A stretch of 64,000 bases of DNA from VFMC01 sp040398525 (lineage in GTDB: Bacteria > Actinomycetota > Acidimicrobiia > Acidimicrobiales > Ilumatobacteraceae), in NCBI GenBank assembly GCA_040398525.1, contig JBBATY010000007.1:36506-100505 (forward strand), written 5' to 3'. Each line of letters starts with the position of its first letter. Within the stretch, counting starts at the first letter, position 1. Positions 8,917 through 17,220 of this stretch are shown here, one piece after another. The notes beneath the pieces are model-generated. The model did not search any database. It was given only the letters and a program-made list of their open reading frames with translations, and was not told where the DNA came from. A program made the position numbers and the translations under genes.

Positions 8917-9864
8917 TCAGCCTCGACCGGTGCCGTCGGCCTCGCTCGGGTGCTGCACCTGCCACGGAGGGGTCCAGTCGCCCGGCACGCGCAACTCCAC
9001 GCCGGCATCGTCCTCGATCACCTTGCACACCGTCATCTCCCCGGCCCCGTCGCCGTAGCGCTCGGCAGCTTCACGGAACCGTGCATAGGCCGCCTGGGTG
9101 AGCTCGTCGCGCGTGCCGACCTCGGTGAGCAGGTCGTCGATCAGGTGCAGATCCTTCAGGCACAACGCCAGCCGGAACGAGGGGTCGTAGTGGCCGGCGA
9201 GGATCGACGGCACGTCGTGGTCCATCACGAAGCTCTCGGCCGCCCCACCCTTCATGGCCTCCCACCAGACGTCGGGCTCGAGGCCGGCCACCTTCGCCGC
9301 CACCATTGCCTCGCCGATCGCCGCAGCGTGGATGAACCACAGTTGGTTGTTGACCAGCTTGGCCACGTAGCCGTTGCCGTAGCCGCCGACCCGGCGCACG
9401 ACACCGATCGCGTCGAGCACGGGTCGCACGTGCTCGACGGCGTCGTCTCGACCGCCGACGAACAGGATCATGTCGCCGCGGATCGCCGAGTCGATGCTGC
9501 CGGTCACCGGGCTGTCGACGGCAGCACCGCCGGCAGCCTCGAACTCGGCAGCCAGGGCGCGCATCAGCGACGGGCTCGACGTCGTGAGGTCGATCCAGGT
9601 CCGCCCGGTGCAGTCACCGGCGAGCAGGCCGTCGGGCCCGCGCACCACCTGCTCGATCTGCGACGGGCCGAACACCATCGACAGCACCACGTCGGACTGC
9701 GCGATCACCTCTCGCGGTGAGCCGGCCCAGGTCGCGCCACGGGCGATGAGGTCGTCAGCCGCCTCGCGACGAACGTCGTGGACGACGACCTCGTTCCCGG
9801 CGCGCAGCAGGTTGCGGGCGACAGCGCTGCCCATGTTGCCGAGCCCGATCATCCCCGTTCGCAT
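8917..9864 (-). CDS. NAD(P)-dependent beta-hydroxyacid dehydrogenase (3-hydroxyisobutyrate dehydrogenase family)
   Basis: This 315-residue protein has an N-terminal Rossmann domain with MIGLGNMGSAVARNL (residues 5-19), the substrate-binding DSPVTGS segment (about residue 120) and the catalytic Lys in YVAKLVNNQL (about residue 170). An all-helical C-terminal domain follows. The family oxidises or reduces small beta-hydroxyacids; the physiological substrate here is unknown. The C-terminal tail (residues about 285-315) is longer than usual. The mRNA has an AGGGGG ribosome-binding site 7 nt before ATG 9864, so this gene is leadered. Confidence 0.88.
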   Translation of the reverse strand: MRTGMIGLGNMGSAVARNLLRAGNEVVVHDVRREAADDLIARGATWAGSPREVIAQSDVVLSMVFGPSQIEQVVRGPDGLLAGDCTGRTWIDLTTSSPSLMRALAAEFEAAGGAAVDSPVTGSIDSAIRGDMILFVGGRDDAVEHVRPVLDAIGVVRRVGGYGNGYVAKLVNNQLWFIHAAAIGEAMVAAKVAGLEPDVWWEAMKGGAAESFVMDHDVPSILAGHYDPSFRLALCLKDLHLIDDLLTEVGTRDELTQAAYARFREAAERYGDGAGEMTVCKVIEDDAGVELRVPGDWTPPWQVQHPSEADGTGRG

Positions 9865-9898
9865 CGTCGTACCCCCTGCGTCGGCGGGAGCCTAGGCG

Positions 9899-9932
9899 CG
9901 CGGTGCGGGCCTGTCGGCCAGGCCCGGCCGCG
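9899..9932 (-). terminator. GC-rich hairpin downstream of the small membrane protein
   Basis: CGGGCCTG and CAGGCCCG (9906-9913 and 9919-9926) can pair around a 5-nt loop, with additional flanking GC pairs. No T-run follows. The position just past the stop of the 64-residue gene suggests termination or 3' end stabilisation. Confidence 0.4.
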
Positions 9933-9935
9933 GCG

Positions 9936-10130
9936 TCAGGAGGCTCGGTAGACCGTGGAGGAGCCGTGGCCCGCGAGCAGGGCCGACACCAAGATGCCGA
10001 GGGGCAGGGTGCCCCAGTAGCCCAGGCCGACACCGGGCGCCACGTTGCCGATGAACAGCATCAGCAGCCAGGTGGCCGGGAACGTGGCGATGAGCAGGAT
10101 GGCCGACGCAGCGATGAGAGCCCGGATCAT
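9936..10130 (-). CDS. Small two-TM membrane protein
   Basis: The product has 64 residues with two hydrophobic helices (about 5-30 and 38-55) separated by NVAPGVGLGYWGT, and no recognisable family. The ATG at 10130 is preceded by a perfect GGAGG with 5-nt spacing, one of the few strong Shine-Dalgarno sites in this window. This excludes the upstream TTG at 10142, which would destroy that spacing. It stands alone on its strand with a hairpin directly downstream. Confidence 0.65.
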   Translation of the reverse strand: MIRALIAASAILLIATFPATWLLMLFIGNVAPGVGLGYWGTLPLGILVSALLAGHGSSTVYRAS

Positions 10131-10206
10131 GAGAACCTCCAAGGAAGAATGTCAAGCGGAACCTTAGATTCTCGAGTGACGGTCGACGCGGATGGCGGTC
10201 GACGGC

Positions 10207-11991
10207 TCAACGCGGCGATCTCGACGGTGTGCCGAGCACCAGCCCCAGGTCGCGCCCGAGCGCCGGGAGCACCACATCGCACACGCCGCCACCCGACTGG
10301 GGGGACCGGCCACCGACGAAAGCGGTGACGACGGTGCCGTCGTTCAGCACCCAGGCACAGGTGACGGCGTCGAGCACCGACCCGGTGTGGCCCCAGCCGT
10401 ACTGGTCGAGCATCACGGCCGGATAGCGCATCGTCGCCAGATCGGCCGGGCCCACCGACGAGAGCATCGCCGCGAGGTCGTCGCTCGACGCAAGCCACGC
10501 CCCGGCACCACCGAGACGTTCGAGCCGCGCCAGGCCCTCCGGGTGGGGGGCCAGATCGGGTGGCGCCCCGGAGTCGACCAGCTGAGCGCGATCGACCCCG
10601 ACCGGATCCCAGACCAGGATGCGGGTCGCTTCCTCGAGCGGTCGACCGGTGAGGTGCTCGACGAGCAGGCCGAGCGCGCAGTAGTTGCCGTTGGAGTAGC
10701 GCCATGTGCCCCGTGTGCCGGTGGGAGGCGACGCCATCGACTCGGCGAGCTGGTCGCGGCACGTGCCGCTCCCCACGAACCAACGACTCCGATCGACCGG
10801 CATCCCGGCCGAGTGGTCGAGCAGCTCGCGCACGGTGACCCCGTCCCAGCCCGGATGGTGCGGCACGTCGAGCGCGTCCCACGGCACCTGGTCGGCAGCG
10901 GCGATCGCGCCGAGCTCGACCAGCCTGGCGACGGTGAGCGAGGTCACCAGCTTGCTGAGGCTGGCGATCACGAACGGTGTCGACCCGTCGACGGGTGCGC
11001 CGTCGAGCTGGGTGCCCGCTGCGTCGCGGAACACCGAGGCACCGCCGCGCCACACACTCACCGCGACTGTGGGGTTGCGTCGGGCCAGGCGATCGACGGC
11101 GGCGGCGAGCTCGGGGAAGTCGGCCTGGCCGAGCTCAGGTGTCGGCGGTGGGCTCGTGGTGGTCGTGCTGGTCGTGCTCGTGCTGGTCGATGTGCTGGTG
11201 GTGCTGGTGCTGGTCGTGCTGGTGCTCGTCGACGTCGACGCCGGCACCGTGGTGCTGGTGCTGGTGCTGGTCGTGCTCGTCGTGGTCGACAGCCCGGGCG
11301 ATGTTGTCGACGACGCGGCGGTCGACGATGCCTCGGCCACCGCCACCGATGATGCTGCGAGGCTGAGCGCCAGGCCGGTGAGCGCCCCGTGGTAGGTGGC
11401 CATCACGACGGGTGCCATCCAGCGGCGCTCGTTCACGAACATCCGCCAGCCGAGCACCGAGTCGCTGGCGACGAACAGCGTGGTGCCGACGATCGCGGCG
11501 ATGCGCCCCGTGCTCCACCCGGCGACGGCCATCACGGTGATGACGACGAGGTAGCACGCCACGGGGATCCGCAGCGCCCGGTCGCGCCGGGCCGCACCGC
11601 GCAGGATCGATCGCCCGGCTGCCCCGACCACGACGCCGGCGAGGGCGAGGGCGAGTAGGCCGAGCCACAGATGGTCGAGGCCGAGGGCGGCGAACATCAC
11701 CACGAAGGCGACGTGTCCGAGCGCGAAGGCACCCAGGCCCACCAGGAAGCGGTCGACAGCGGGAAGAAGGGCGACGTCGCCCACCAGGCACAGTGCGAAC
11801 CCCACAGTGGCGGCGACGATCGCCGTGGTGGAGACGTCGTCGGCCACTGCGACGGCGAGCAGCCCCAGCGCCACCGTGACGAGCGGCTTGGTGATCGCCT
11901 CGACCCGTCCCGACGACGCGACGCGCGACCACCAGTTCACCGGCGCGGCCACGAGGGCCACCGCCGCTGCAGTGACGGCGAGGAGATCCAC
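10207..11991 (-). CDS. YhhN/TMEM86-like membrane domain fused to a class C beta-lactamase-like serine hydrolase
   Basis: The product has 594 residues. Residues about 1-215 form a multi-span domain resembling the YhhN (lysoplasmalogenase) family, including GDVALLPAVDRFLVGLGAFA and the downstream His (GHVAFV). A linker of about 60 residues that is almost purely Ser/Thr follows. Residues about 285-594 are a beta-lactamase/DD-peptidase fold with SLSK (SxxK), YSNGNY (YxN) and HTG motifs all intact, so it should be a catalytically competent extracytoplasmic serine hydrolase tethered to the membrane. GTG 11991 is 7 nt after TACGGT and 18 bp from the divergent gene's ATG; longer frames would run into that gene. 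Confidence 0.85.
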   Translation of the reverse strand: MDLLAVTAAAVALVAAPVNWWSRVASSGRVEAITKPLVTVALGLLAVAVADDVSTTAIVAATVGFALCLVGDVALLPAVDRFLVGLGAFALGHVAFVVMFAALGLDHLWLGLLALALAGVVVGAAGRSILRGAARRDRALRIPVACYLVVITVMAVAGWSTGRIAAIVGTTLFVASDSVLGWRMFVNERRWMAPVVMATYHGALTGLALSLAASSVAVAEASSTAASSTTSPGLSTTTSTTSTSTSTTVPASTSTSTSTTSTSTTSTSTSTSTTSTTTTSPPPTPELGQADFPELAAAVDRLARRNPTVAVSVWRGGASVFRDAAGTQLDGAPVDGSTPFVIASLSKLVTSLTVARLVELGAIAAADQVPWDALDVPHHPGWDGVTVRELLDHSAGMPVDRSRWFVGSGTCRDQLAESMASPPTGTRGTWRYSNGNYCALGLLVEHLTGRPLEEATRILVWDPVGVDRAQLVDSGAPPDLAPHPEGLARLERLGGAGAWLASSDDLAAMLSSVGPADLATMRYPAVMLDQYGWGHTGSVLDAVTCAWVLNDGTVVTAFVGGRSPQSGGGVCDVVLPALGRDLGLVLGTPSRSPR

Positions 11992-11997
11992 GACCGG

Positions 11998-12004
11998 TAC
12001 CGTA
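11998..12004. promoter_or_regulatory. Overlapping divergent -10 boxes
   Basis: TACCGT (11998-12003, plus) is 6 nt from ATG 12010, and TACGGT (12004-11999, minus) is 7 nt from GTG 11991. The two hexamers share five base pairs, so RNA polymerase cannot occupy both promoters at once. Confidence 0.55.
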
Positions 12005-12009
12005 CGGCC

Positions 12010-12384
12010 ATGAGCCCCGAGCAGATCGTCACCACCGTGATCGGCGCCCTCGAGCGCAAGGACCTCGACGCCGCGTGCAGCCTGATGGCCGACGACGTGG
12101 AGTACGACAACGTCCCGATCGGCAAGGTCGTCGGACCTGCCGCGGTGGCCTCGACCCTCGGCCCGTTCTTCTCGATGTGCGGGCAGATCGAGTGGGTGGT
12201 GCTCCACCAGGCGGCGAACGGTGACGTGGTGATGAACGAGCGGGTCGACCGGTTCGAGATGGGTGGCCGCTGGGTCGAGCTTGCGGTCGCCGGTGTGTGG
12301 GTGGTGCGCGACGGCAAGGTCGTGCTGTGGCGTGACTACTTCGACCTGGGTGCGTTCCAGGCGATGATGGCGCCGCCGGCCTGA
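12010..12384 (+). CDS. Limonene-1,2-epoxide hydrolase / SnoaL-like protein
   Basis: This 124-residue protein has the compact cystatin-like cone fold. The LEH-type catalytic triad is suggested by DVEYDN (Asp/Tyr/Asn region around residues 30-36), the Arg in ERVDRFE and the Asp in WRDYFD near the C-terminus. The family opens epoxides by direct water attack, or acts as a polyketide cyclase-like binder; the substrate is unknown. ATG 12010 is fixed by the leaderless spacing. Confidence 0.8.
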   Translation: MSPEQIVTTVIGALERKDLDAACSLMADDVEYDNVPIGKVVGPAAVASTLGPFFSMCGQIEWVVLHQAANGDVVMNERVDRFEMGGRWVELAVAGVWVVRDGKVVLWRDYFDLGAFQAMMAPPA

Positions 12385-12385
12385 C

Positions 12386-12421
12386 GCCTGCCCAGCCTGC
12401 CCGGCCTGCCCGGCCTGCCCG
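12386..12421. repeat. Short tandem repeat, four copies of a 9-10 bp unit
   Basis: The unit GCCTGCCC(A/G)G is repeated four times head-to-tail in the convergent gap between the LEH-like gene and the GGDEF/EAL gene. There is no hairpin-T-run terminator here. It is a candidate variable-number repeat. Confidence 0.6.
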
Positions 12422-12423
12422 GG

Positions 12424-14511
12424 TCAGCGCTTCCAGGTGAGCTGATCGCTCGACCAGTCGACCTCGCCCAGGGCGAGGTCGCTCGCGCCGGCGTGGCCGT
12501 AGCGCAGGTACGAGTCGAACTGCTGGGTCGACAGCGCCGGGGTGTAGTGCAGGCCCTGTTGGCGCAGGCAGCCCATGCTGACGAGCAGGTCGGCCTGGGC
12601 ACCGTGCTCGATGCCGTCGCACGACACGTCGAGACCGAGCTCGCGCACGAGCGAGACGAGCATCTGGACCACGGCACGGTCGGCTCGGTGCACCGTCACC
12701 GACTCGAGTGCGTGACGGCCGATGCGCACCTCGTCGATCGGCAGCTTGCGCAGCAACTGCAGCGACGACACCCCGCGAGCGATGTCTTCGAGGCACACCC
12801 GTCCGCCGCGGGCACGCAGGGCGCCGAGCGTGGCCGCTGCCTGCTCGAGGTCGTCGGCCACGTGCGCCTCACGGATGTCGACGGTGAGCAGACGGGGATC
12901 GATGATGCGGACGATCTCGTCGAGCTTGCTGCCACCGTGGATCAGCCCGGTCGAGCCCGGCCCGAGGTTGAGGCGGAACCGGAACCCGGCGGGCAGGCCC
13001 CGAGCGACGAGCTGTTGGATGCCCGGCTGGGCGCGGACGAGCATCTCGTCGGTCAGTCGGTCGAGCAGGCCGAGCCGCTTGGCGGTGTCGATGAACTCGT
13101 AGGCCTCGACGATCCGGCCACCGGGGCGCAGCCATCGCGCGAGGAGCTCGGCACCGATCACCCGGCCGGTCGTTGCGTCGATCTCCGGCTGTAGGAACGG
13201 CAGGATCTCGCCGTTGTCGACCGCGTGCCGCAGCGAGGTCTCGATCTCCATCTGGTGATCGAGCTCGGACTGCATCTGGCCGTCGAACACCACCACCTGG
13301 TTGCGGCCACTGTTCTTCGCTCGGTAGAGCGCGGTGTTGGCGCTGCGCAGCAGGTCGCTGCTGGTCGATCCGTGGCGCGGAGCGGCCGCCACACCGACCG
13401 AGCCCGACGACGGCATGGGCCGCCCTTCGGCCATCACCGGCCTGGCCAGTGCTTCGATGATCCGGCCCGCCACCACGACCGCCTCGGCGATGTCGGTGTC
13501 GGGAAGGACCACGACGAACTCGTCGCCGCCGATGCGGCCGGGGATCGCGCCGTAGCTGAGGCTCTGGCCGATCCGCTCGGCGAGTGTGGCGAGGAACAGG
13601 TCGCCGCCTCGGTGACCGAGCTGGTCGTTGACGGCCTTGAACCGGTCGAGGTCGATGAACAGCAGGCCGACGGAGCGCCCGGCGGAGTCGGCCAGCACCT
13701 GCTCGAGCGCTTCGAGGGTGCCGCGGCGGTTGAAGAGGCCGGTCAGCGCATCGTGCCGGGCAATGTGGTCGAGCTGGCTGTTGGTGGTGGTGAGCTGGTC
13801 GTTGAGCTGCGAGAGCCGATCCTGCTCGTCGGCCAGGTTCGCCGACAGGCGGATGCTCGCCTGTTGCAGCCGTAGCGATGCGAGCAGCGAGCGCGACACC
13901 TCGATGTGCAGGGCGCACATCCCGGCGAGGAACCCCCACAGCAGCACCGCGATGCCGCGCAGCTCCGGGTCGCCGCTGAACCACAGCCCCGCCGAGCTGA
14001 CGGCAGTCATCGGCACGGCGTACGAGCAGAAGAGGTCGAAGCGGCCGGCGGTGGCGACCACACCGATGCTGGTGGCCAGCGTGGGGACCAGCACGGCGAG
14101 CAGCTGGACCTCGACCCGGGCGTCGGCGACGAGCCACGAGCAGTACCCGAGCACGATGCCGGCGCAGCCGAAGGCCAGCGCAGTGAGCGTCGTCCAGGGC
14201 GAGCCCCTGAGCGGCTCACGCCGGTGCCGGGGCAGCGACACCGCGGCCACCATCATCGCCGTGGCGATCGTGGTGCCGCCGAGCCACCACATGCCCCGGT
14301 CCGGGTCGATCTCGTCGTCGAGCAGCACCACGAACCCGAGCGCGGCCGGGATGAGCACATAGCGCAGCACGGCGAGGTTGGCCACCACGTGCGACAGCGC
14401 GTTGCGGCGCACCACCTGCTCGTCGCGCTTGTCGAGCGGCGGGATGCGCAACTGCCGACCGCTGCGTTGCGGGGGCGCGTTCGTCGAGGGTGGGAGCTGA
14501 GGGGTGTTCAT
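12424..14511 (-). CDS. Membrane GGDEF-EAL protein; active-looking GGDEF, degenerate EAL
   Basis: The product has 695 residues. Several TM helices (about residues 30-215) and a short coiled coil (ANLADEQDRLSQLNDQL) lead to a GGDEF domain with intact GRIGGDEF (about residue 323) and no RxxD inhibitory site upstream, so diguanylate cyclase activity is expected. The EAL domain (about 415-690) has ELL for EAL, EDIARGVSSL where DDFGTGYSSL is usual, and VRIG where LKID is usual, so metal-binding and catalytic Asp/Lys residues are missing. It probably binds c-di-GMP or partners rather than hydrolysing it. ATG 14511 is preceded by ACATCT at 6 nt; a longer frame would overlap gluQ. Confidence 0.88.
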   Translation of the reverse strand: MNTPQLPPSTNAPPQRSGRQLRIPPLDKRDEQVVRRNALSHVVANLAVLRYVLIPAALGFVVLLDDEIDPDRGMWWLGGTTIATAMMVAAVSLPRHRREPLRGSPWTTLTALAFGCAGIVLGYCSWLVADARVEVQLLAVLVPTLATSIGVVATAGRFDLFCSYAVPMTAVSSAGLWFSGDPELRGIAVLLWGFLAGMCALHIEVSRSLLASLRLQQASIRLSANLADEQDRLSQLNDQLTTTNSQLDHIARHDALTGLFNRRGTLEALEQVLADSAGRSVGLLFIDLDRFKAVNDQLGHRGGDLFLATLAERIGQSLSYGAIPGRIGGDEFVVVLPDTDIAEAVVVAGRIIEALARPVMAEGRPMPSSGSVGVAAAPRHGSTSSDLLRSANTALYRAKNSGRNQVVVFDGQMQSELDHQMEIETSLRHAVDNGEILPFLQPEIDATTGRVIGAELLARWLRPGGRIVEAYEFIDTAKRLGLLDRLTDEMLVRAQPGIQQLVARGLPAGFRFRLNLGPGSTGLIHGGSKLDEIVRIIDPRLLTVDIREAHVADDLEQAAATLGALRARGGRVCLEDIARGVSSLQLLRKLPIDEVRIGRHALESVTVHRADRAVVQMLVSLVRELGLDVSCDGIEHGAQADLLVSMGCLRQQGLHYTPALSTQQFDSYLRYGHAGASDLALGEVDWSSDQLTWKR

Positions 14512-14608
14512 CGGGAGAGATGTCAGGATCGCCACGGAACGTGGTGGTCCTGGTGTCGACTGTCCGTCGAGGTGCCGTCGGTGCCAGGGTCGCGGCCAGA
14601 CTGAGCAT

Positions 14609-15520
14609 GTGCGCGGCCGCTTCGCCCCGTCACCGACCGGTGAGCTCCACCTCGGCAACCTGCGTACGGCGCTCGTCGCCTGGCTGTCGGCCCTGCACGG
14701 TGGTGGCGACGTCGTGCTGCGCATGGAGGACCTCGATCCGGTGACGTCGTCGCGCGACCACGCGGCCCGCCAGCTCGCCGATCTGGCGGCGCTGGGGCTG
14801 CACCCCACCGGGGAGGTGGTGTTCCAGTCGGAGCGGTTCGAGCTGTACCGGGCGGCGATCGCCCGGCTCGATGCCCTCGGGCTGGTGTACCGCTGCTACT
14901 GCACCCGACGCGAGATCCGCGAGGCTGCAGCTGCACCCCACGGTGACCACCTCCCCGAGGGGGCCTATCCGGGCACCTGCCGCGCGTTGAGCGCCGCTCG
15001 CGAAGCCGAGCTGGTGCGCGACGGCCGCCGCAGCGCGCTGCGGCTGCGCACCGCGGGTGAGCGCGTGGTCGTCGTCGATCGGATCGCCGGCCGCTACGAG
15101 GGTGTGGTCGACGACGTGGTGCTGCAGCGCAACGATGGGGTGCCCGCCTACAACCTGGCAGTGGTGGTCGACGACGAGGTGCAGGGAATCACCGAGGTGG
15201 TGCGTGGCGACGACCTGCTGTCGTCGACACCGCGGCAGATGCACCTCCAGCACCTGCTCGACTTCCGCACGCCCACCTACGCCCACGTCCCGCTGGTCGT
15301 CGGGCCCGATGGGGCCCGCCTCGCCAAACGCCACGGTGGGGTGACCCTGGCCGAGCTCGCTGCGCACGACATCAGCCCGGCACGGGTGATGGCGCTGCTC
15401 GGGGCCAGCCTGGGGCTGTGTGCCGCCGACGAGGCGGTCGACCTCGTCGACCTCGTCGCTCGGTTCGACATCATCCGGATCCCACGCATGCCATGGGCGC
15501 CGGCACTCCCCGGTCGGTGA
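14609..15520 (+). CDS. gluQ: Glutamyl-Q tRNA(Asp) synthetase
   Basis: This 303-residue truncated GluRS-like enzyme lacks the anticodon-binding domain. It has FAPSPTGELHLGN (HIGH-type motif) at the extreme N-terminus, a zinc site made of CYC near residue 100 and YPGTC further on, and LAKRHGG as the KMSKS equivalent. GluQ glutamylates the queuosine base in the tRNA(Asp) anticodon. GTG 14609 places the N-terminus exactly where the family begins and is 6 nt after CAGACT. The preceding 14504 start would add residues unlike any relative. It is divergent from the GGDEF gene. Confidence 0.88.
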   Translation: MRGRFAPSPTGELHLGNLRTALVAWLSALHGGGDVVLRMEDLDPVTSSRDHAARQLADLAALGLHPTGEVVFQSERFELYRAAIARLDALGLVYRCYCTRREIREAAAAPHGDHLPEGAYPGTCRALSAAREAELVRDGRRSALRLRTAGERVVVVDRIAGRYEGVVDDVVLQRNDGVPAYNLAVVVDDEVQGITEVVRGDDLLSSTPRQMHLQHLLDFRTPTYAHVPLVVGPDGARLAKRHGGVTLAELAAHDISPARVMALLGASLGLCAADEAVDLVDLVARFDIIRIPRMPWAPALPGR

Positions 15521-15545
15521 CACGGCGGGTGCCAACATGGCGTCG

Positions 15546-16136
15546 ATGAGCGGCCACGACGACCTCCAGCGGATCCTCGGCTATCAGGGGGCGGTGCCCG
15601 CCGACGACAGCGACGAGCTGCGTCGGGTGGGCGACGAGCTCTACCTGATGTCGTGCTGGGACGCGTCGTTCTGTGCGACGGTCGTGCGCGCGGCCGAGGC
15701 CACGGGGGCGTTCGAGCCGCAGCCGGACGACCCGGTGCCCGGGCACGAGGTGTCGCTCGCCGTGATCAGCCCGCGGCTGTTCGAGGCCGTGCAGGACGAC
15801 TTCGGGCGGCGGATCTGGCCGCGGCTGCGGCAGGAGTGGCCGTACATCGACTACTACGGCCTGCGCGACGTGTTCGTGATCCGCTACGCGCTGGGCGAGC
15901 AGGAGTCGTTGCGCATCCACCACGACATCGCCCAGGTGTCGGCATCGGTGAAGCTGAACGACGGCTACGACGGCGGGGTCCTCGAGTTCCCCCGGCAGGG
16001 CTACGACAACCGCGAGCAGCGCGTCGGCGAGCTGCTCGCCTGGCCGTCGCTGGTCACCCATCCGCACCAGACCAGCCAGCTGCACTCGGGCACGAAGTAC
16101 GCGCTGACGGTGTGGTTCGAGCTGCCGGCGATCTGA
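15546..16136 (+). CDS. 2-oxoglutarate/Fe(II)-dependent oxygenase (prolyl-4-hydroxylase-like)
   Basis: The product has 196 residues. The iron ligands appear as HHD in RIHHDIAQVS (HxD) and a distal His in VTHPHQTSQLHSGTKY, with Lys serving as the likely 2-oxoglutarate-binding residue about ten residues later. The intervening LEFPRQGYDN and ELLAWPS match the core of P4H-like oxygenases. The substrate is unknown. Two ATGs are possible (15537, 15546); the second is 7 nt after CAACAT and is preferred. Confidence 0.8.
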   Translation: MSGHDDLQRILGYQGAVPADDSDELRRVGDELYLMSCWDASFCATVVRAAEATGAFEPQPDDPVPGHEVSLAVISPRLFEAVQDDFGRRIWPRLRQEWPYIDYYGLRDVFVIRYALGEQESLRIHHDIAQVSASVKLNDGYDGGVLEFPRQGYDNREQRVGELLAWPSLVTHPHQTSQLHSGTKYALTVWFELPAI

Positions 16137-16207
16137 GGCATGCGCCTCGGGGTGACCGGACCTTCCGTGCGGCGAGAAGTAGGCTGGAGGCGACTTCCGT
16201 CCGCGCC

Positions 16208-17218
16208 ATGAATGCTCGCCGTCTCACCCCCGTGTCTCGCCGCCAGCGCCGTACCGCCGGCTCGGTCGCGCTTGCCCTGGTCACGCTCGTGCCGGTCGCT
16301 GCGGGCTGCTCGTTCGACCCCGACGCCTCGGCCGAAGCGCCGGCCACCACCGCGGCCGGCGACACCACACTGTCGGTGAGCCCACTCCCCGGCACCGATT
16401 CGGCCACCACCGCCGCGCCGCCGACGGCCGCGCCGGCCACCACCGACGCACCCACCACCGAGGCCCCCACCACGACTGCGGCGCCCACCACGACAGCGGC
16501 ACCCACCACCAGCACCACCACCACGCTGCCGCCCGCGCCCACCACGACGCTCGCGCCCAACGTCGAGCTGGTGCAGGCCTGGGCGCAACCGCTCGAGGCC
16601 GTCGGCCAGCGCGGTGGCGAGGCCACCCGCCAGGTGCAGTGGCGCCTGCTCGAGCTCGGGTTCTGGAACGCGGGCCCCGATGGCGAGTACGGCCATACCA
16701 CCAAGCAGGCCGTGATGGCCTTCCAGAAGTACATCGGTCTCGAGGCCACTGGCTCGGTCGACGCCACCACGGCTGCGTTCCTCACCAACATGACCGAACG
16801 GGCGCGCGGCACCGCCGACTCCGGGACGCTCGTCGAGGTCGACAAGACCCGCCAGCTGCTGTTCGTGGTCCAGAACGGCAAGACGGTGTGGACGGTGAAC
16901 ACGTCCACCGGTGACGGTCTACCCTACGAGGAAGAGGACAAGAACACCCCTGGCGAGATCCAGAAGGGGGTGTCGATCACCCCGAGCGGGCTCTGGAAGG
17001 TGAACCGGGAACGTCCGGAGGGCTGGTGGGAAGGTGACCTCGGCGAGATCTACCGGCCGAAGTACTTCCGTGGCGGTGTGGCCGTGCACGGTTCGTCGAG
17101 CATCCCCAACTACCCCGCCTCGCACGGGTGCGTGCGGGTGAGCGTGCCGTTCATGGACTTCGTCTGGGACCAGAACCTGATGCCGATGGGCACCACGGTC
17201 TGGGTGCACGGCGGCTGA
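16208..17218 (+). CDS. L,D-transpeptidase lipoprotein with peptidoglycan-binding domain
   Basis: The product has 336 residues. It carries a signal peptide with lipobox VAAGC (Cys near 37), a Thr/Ala/Pro-rich spacer with repeated TTTAAP units (about residues 45-115), a PG_binding_1 domain (about 130-200) and a YkuD catalytic domain with HGSSSIPNYPASHGCVRVS, containing the catalytic Cys and conserved His/Arg. It should form 3-3 cross-links in, or attach proteins to, peptidoglycan outside the cell. TAGGCT lies 22 nt upstream, so a short leader is likely. The stop is 2 bp before the beta-galactosidase GTG. Confidence 0.93.
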   Translation: MNARRLTPVSRRQRRTAGSVALALVTLVPVAAGCSFDPDASAEAPATTAAGDTTLSVSPLPGTDSATTAAPPTAAPATTDAPTTEAPTTTAAPTTTAAPTTSTTTTLPPAPTTTLAPNVELVQAWAQPLEAVGQRGGEATRQVQWRLLELGFWNAGPDGEYGHTTKQAVMAFQKYIGLEATGSVDATTAAFLTNMTERARGTADSGTLVEVDKTRQLLFVVQNGKTVWTVNTSTGDGLPYEEEDKNTPGEIQKGVSITPSGLWKVNRERPEGWWEGDLGEIYRPKYFRGGVAVHGSSSIPNYPASHGCVRVSVPFMDFVWDQNLMPMGTTVWVHGG

Positions 17219-17220
17219 CC

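Noticed and set aside
12386..12421. CRISPR array
   Set aside because: Four copies of a 10-bp unit with no spacers; nothing else in the window resembles a CRISPR array.
17128..17220. Earlier start of the beta-galactosidase
   Set aside because: It would overlap the transpeptidase catalytic region and adds residues without family similarity.
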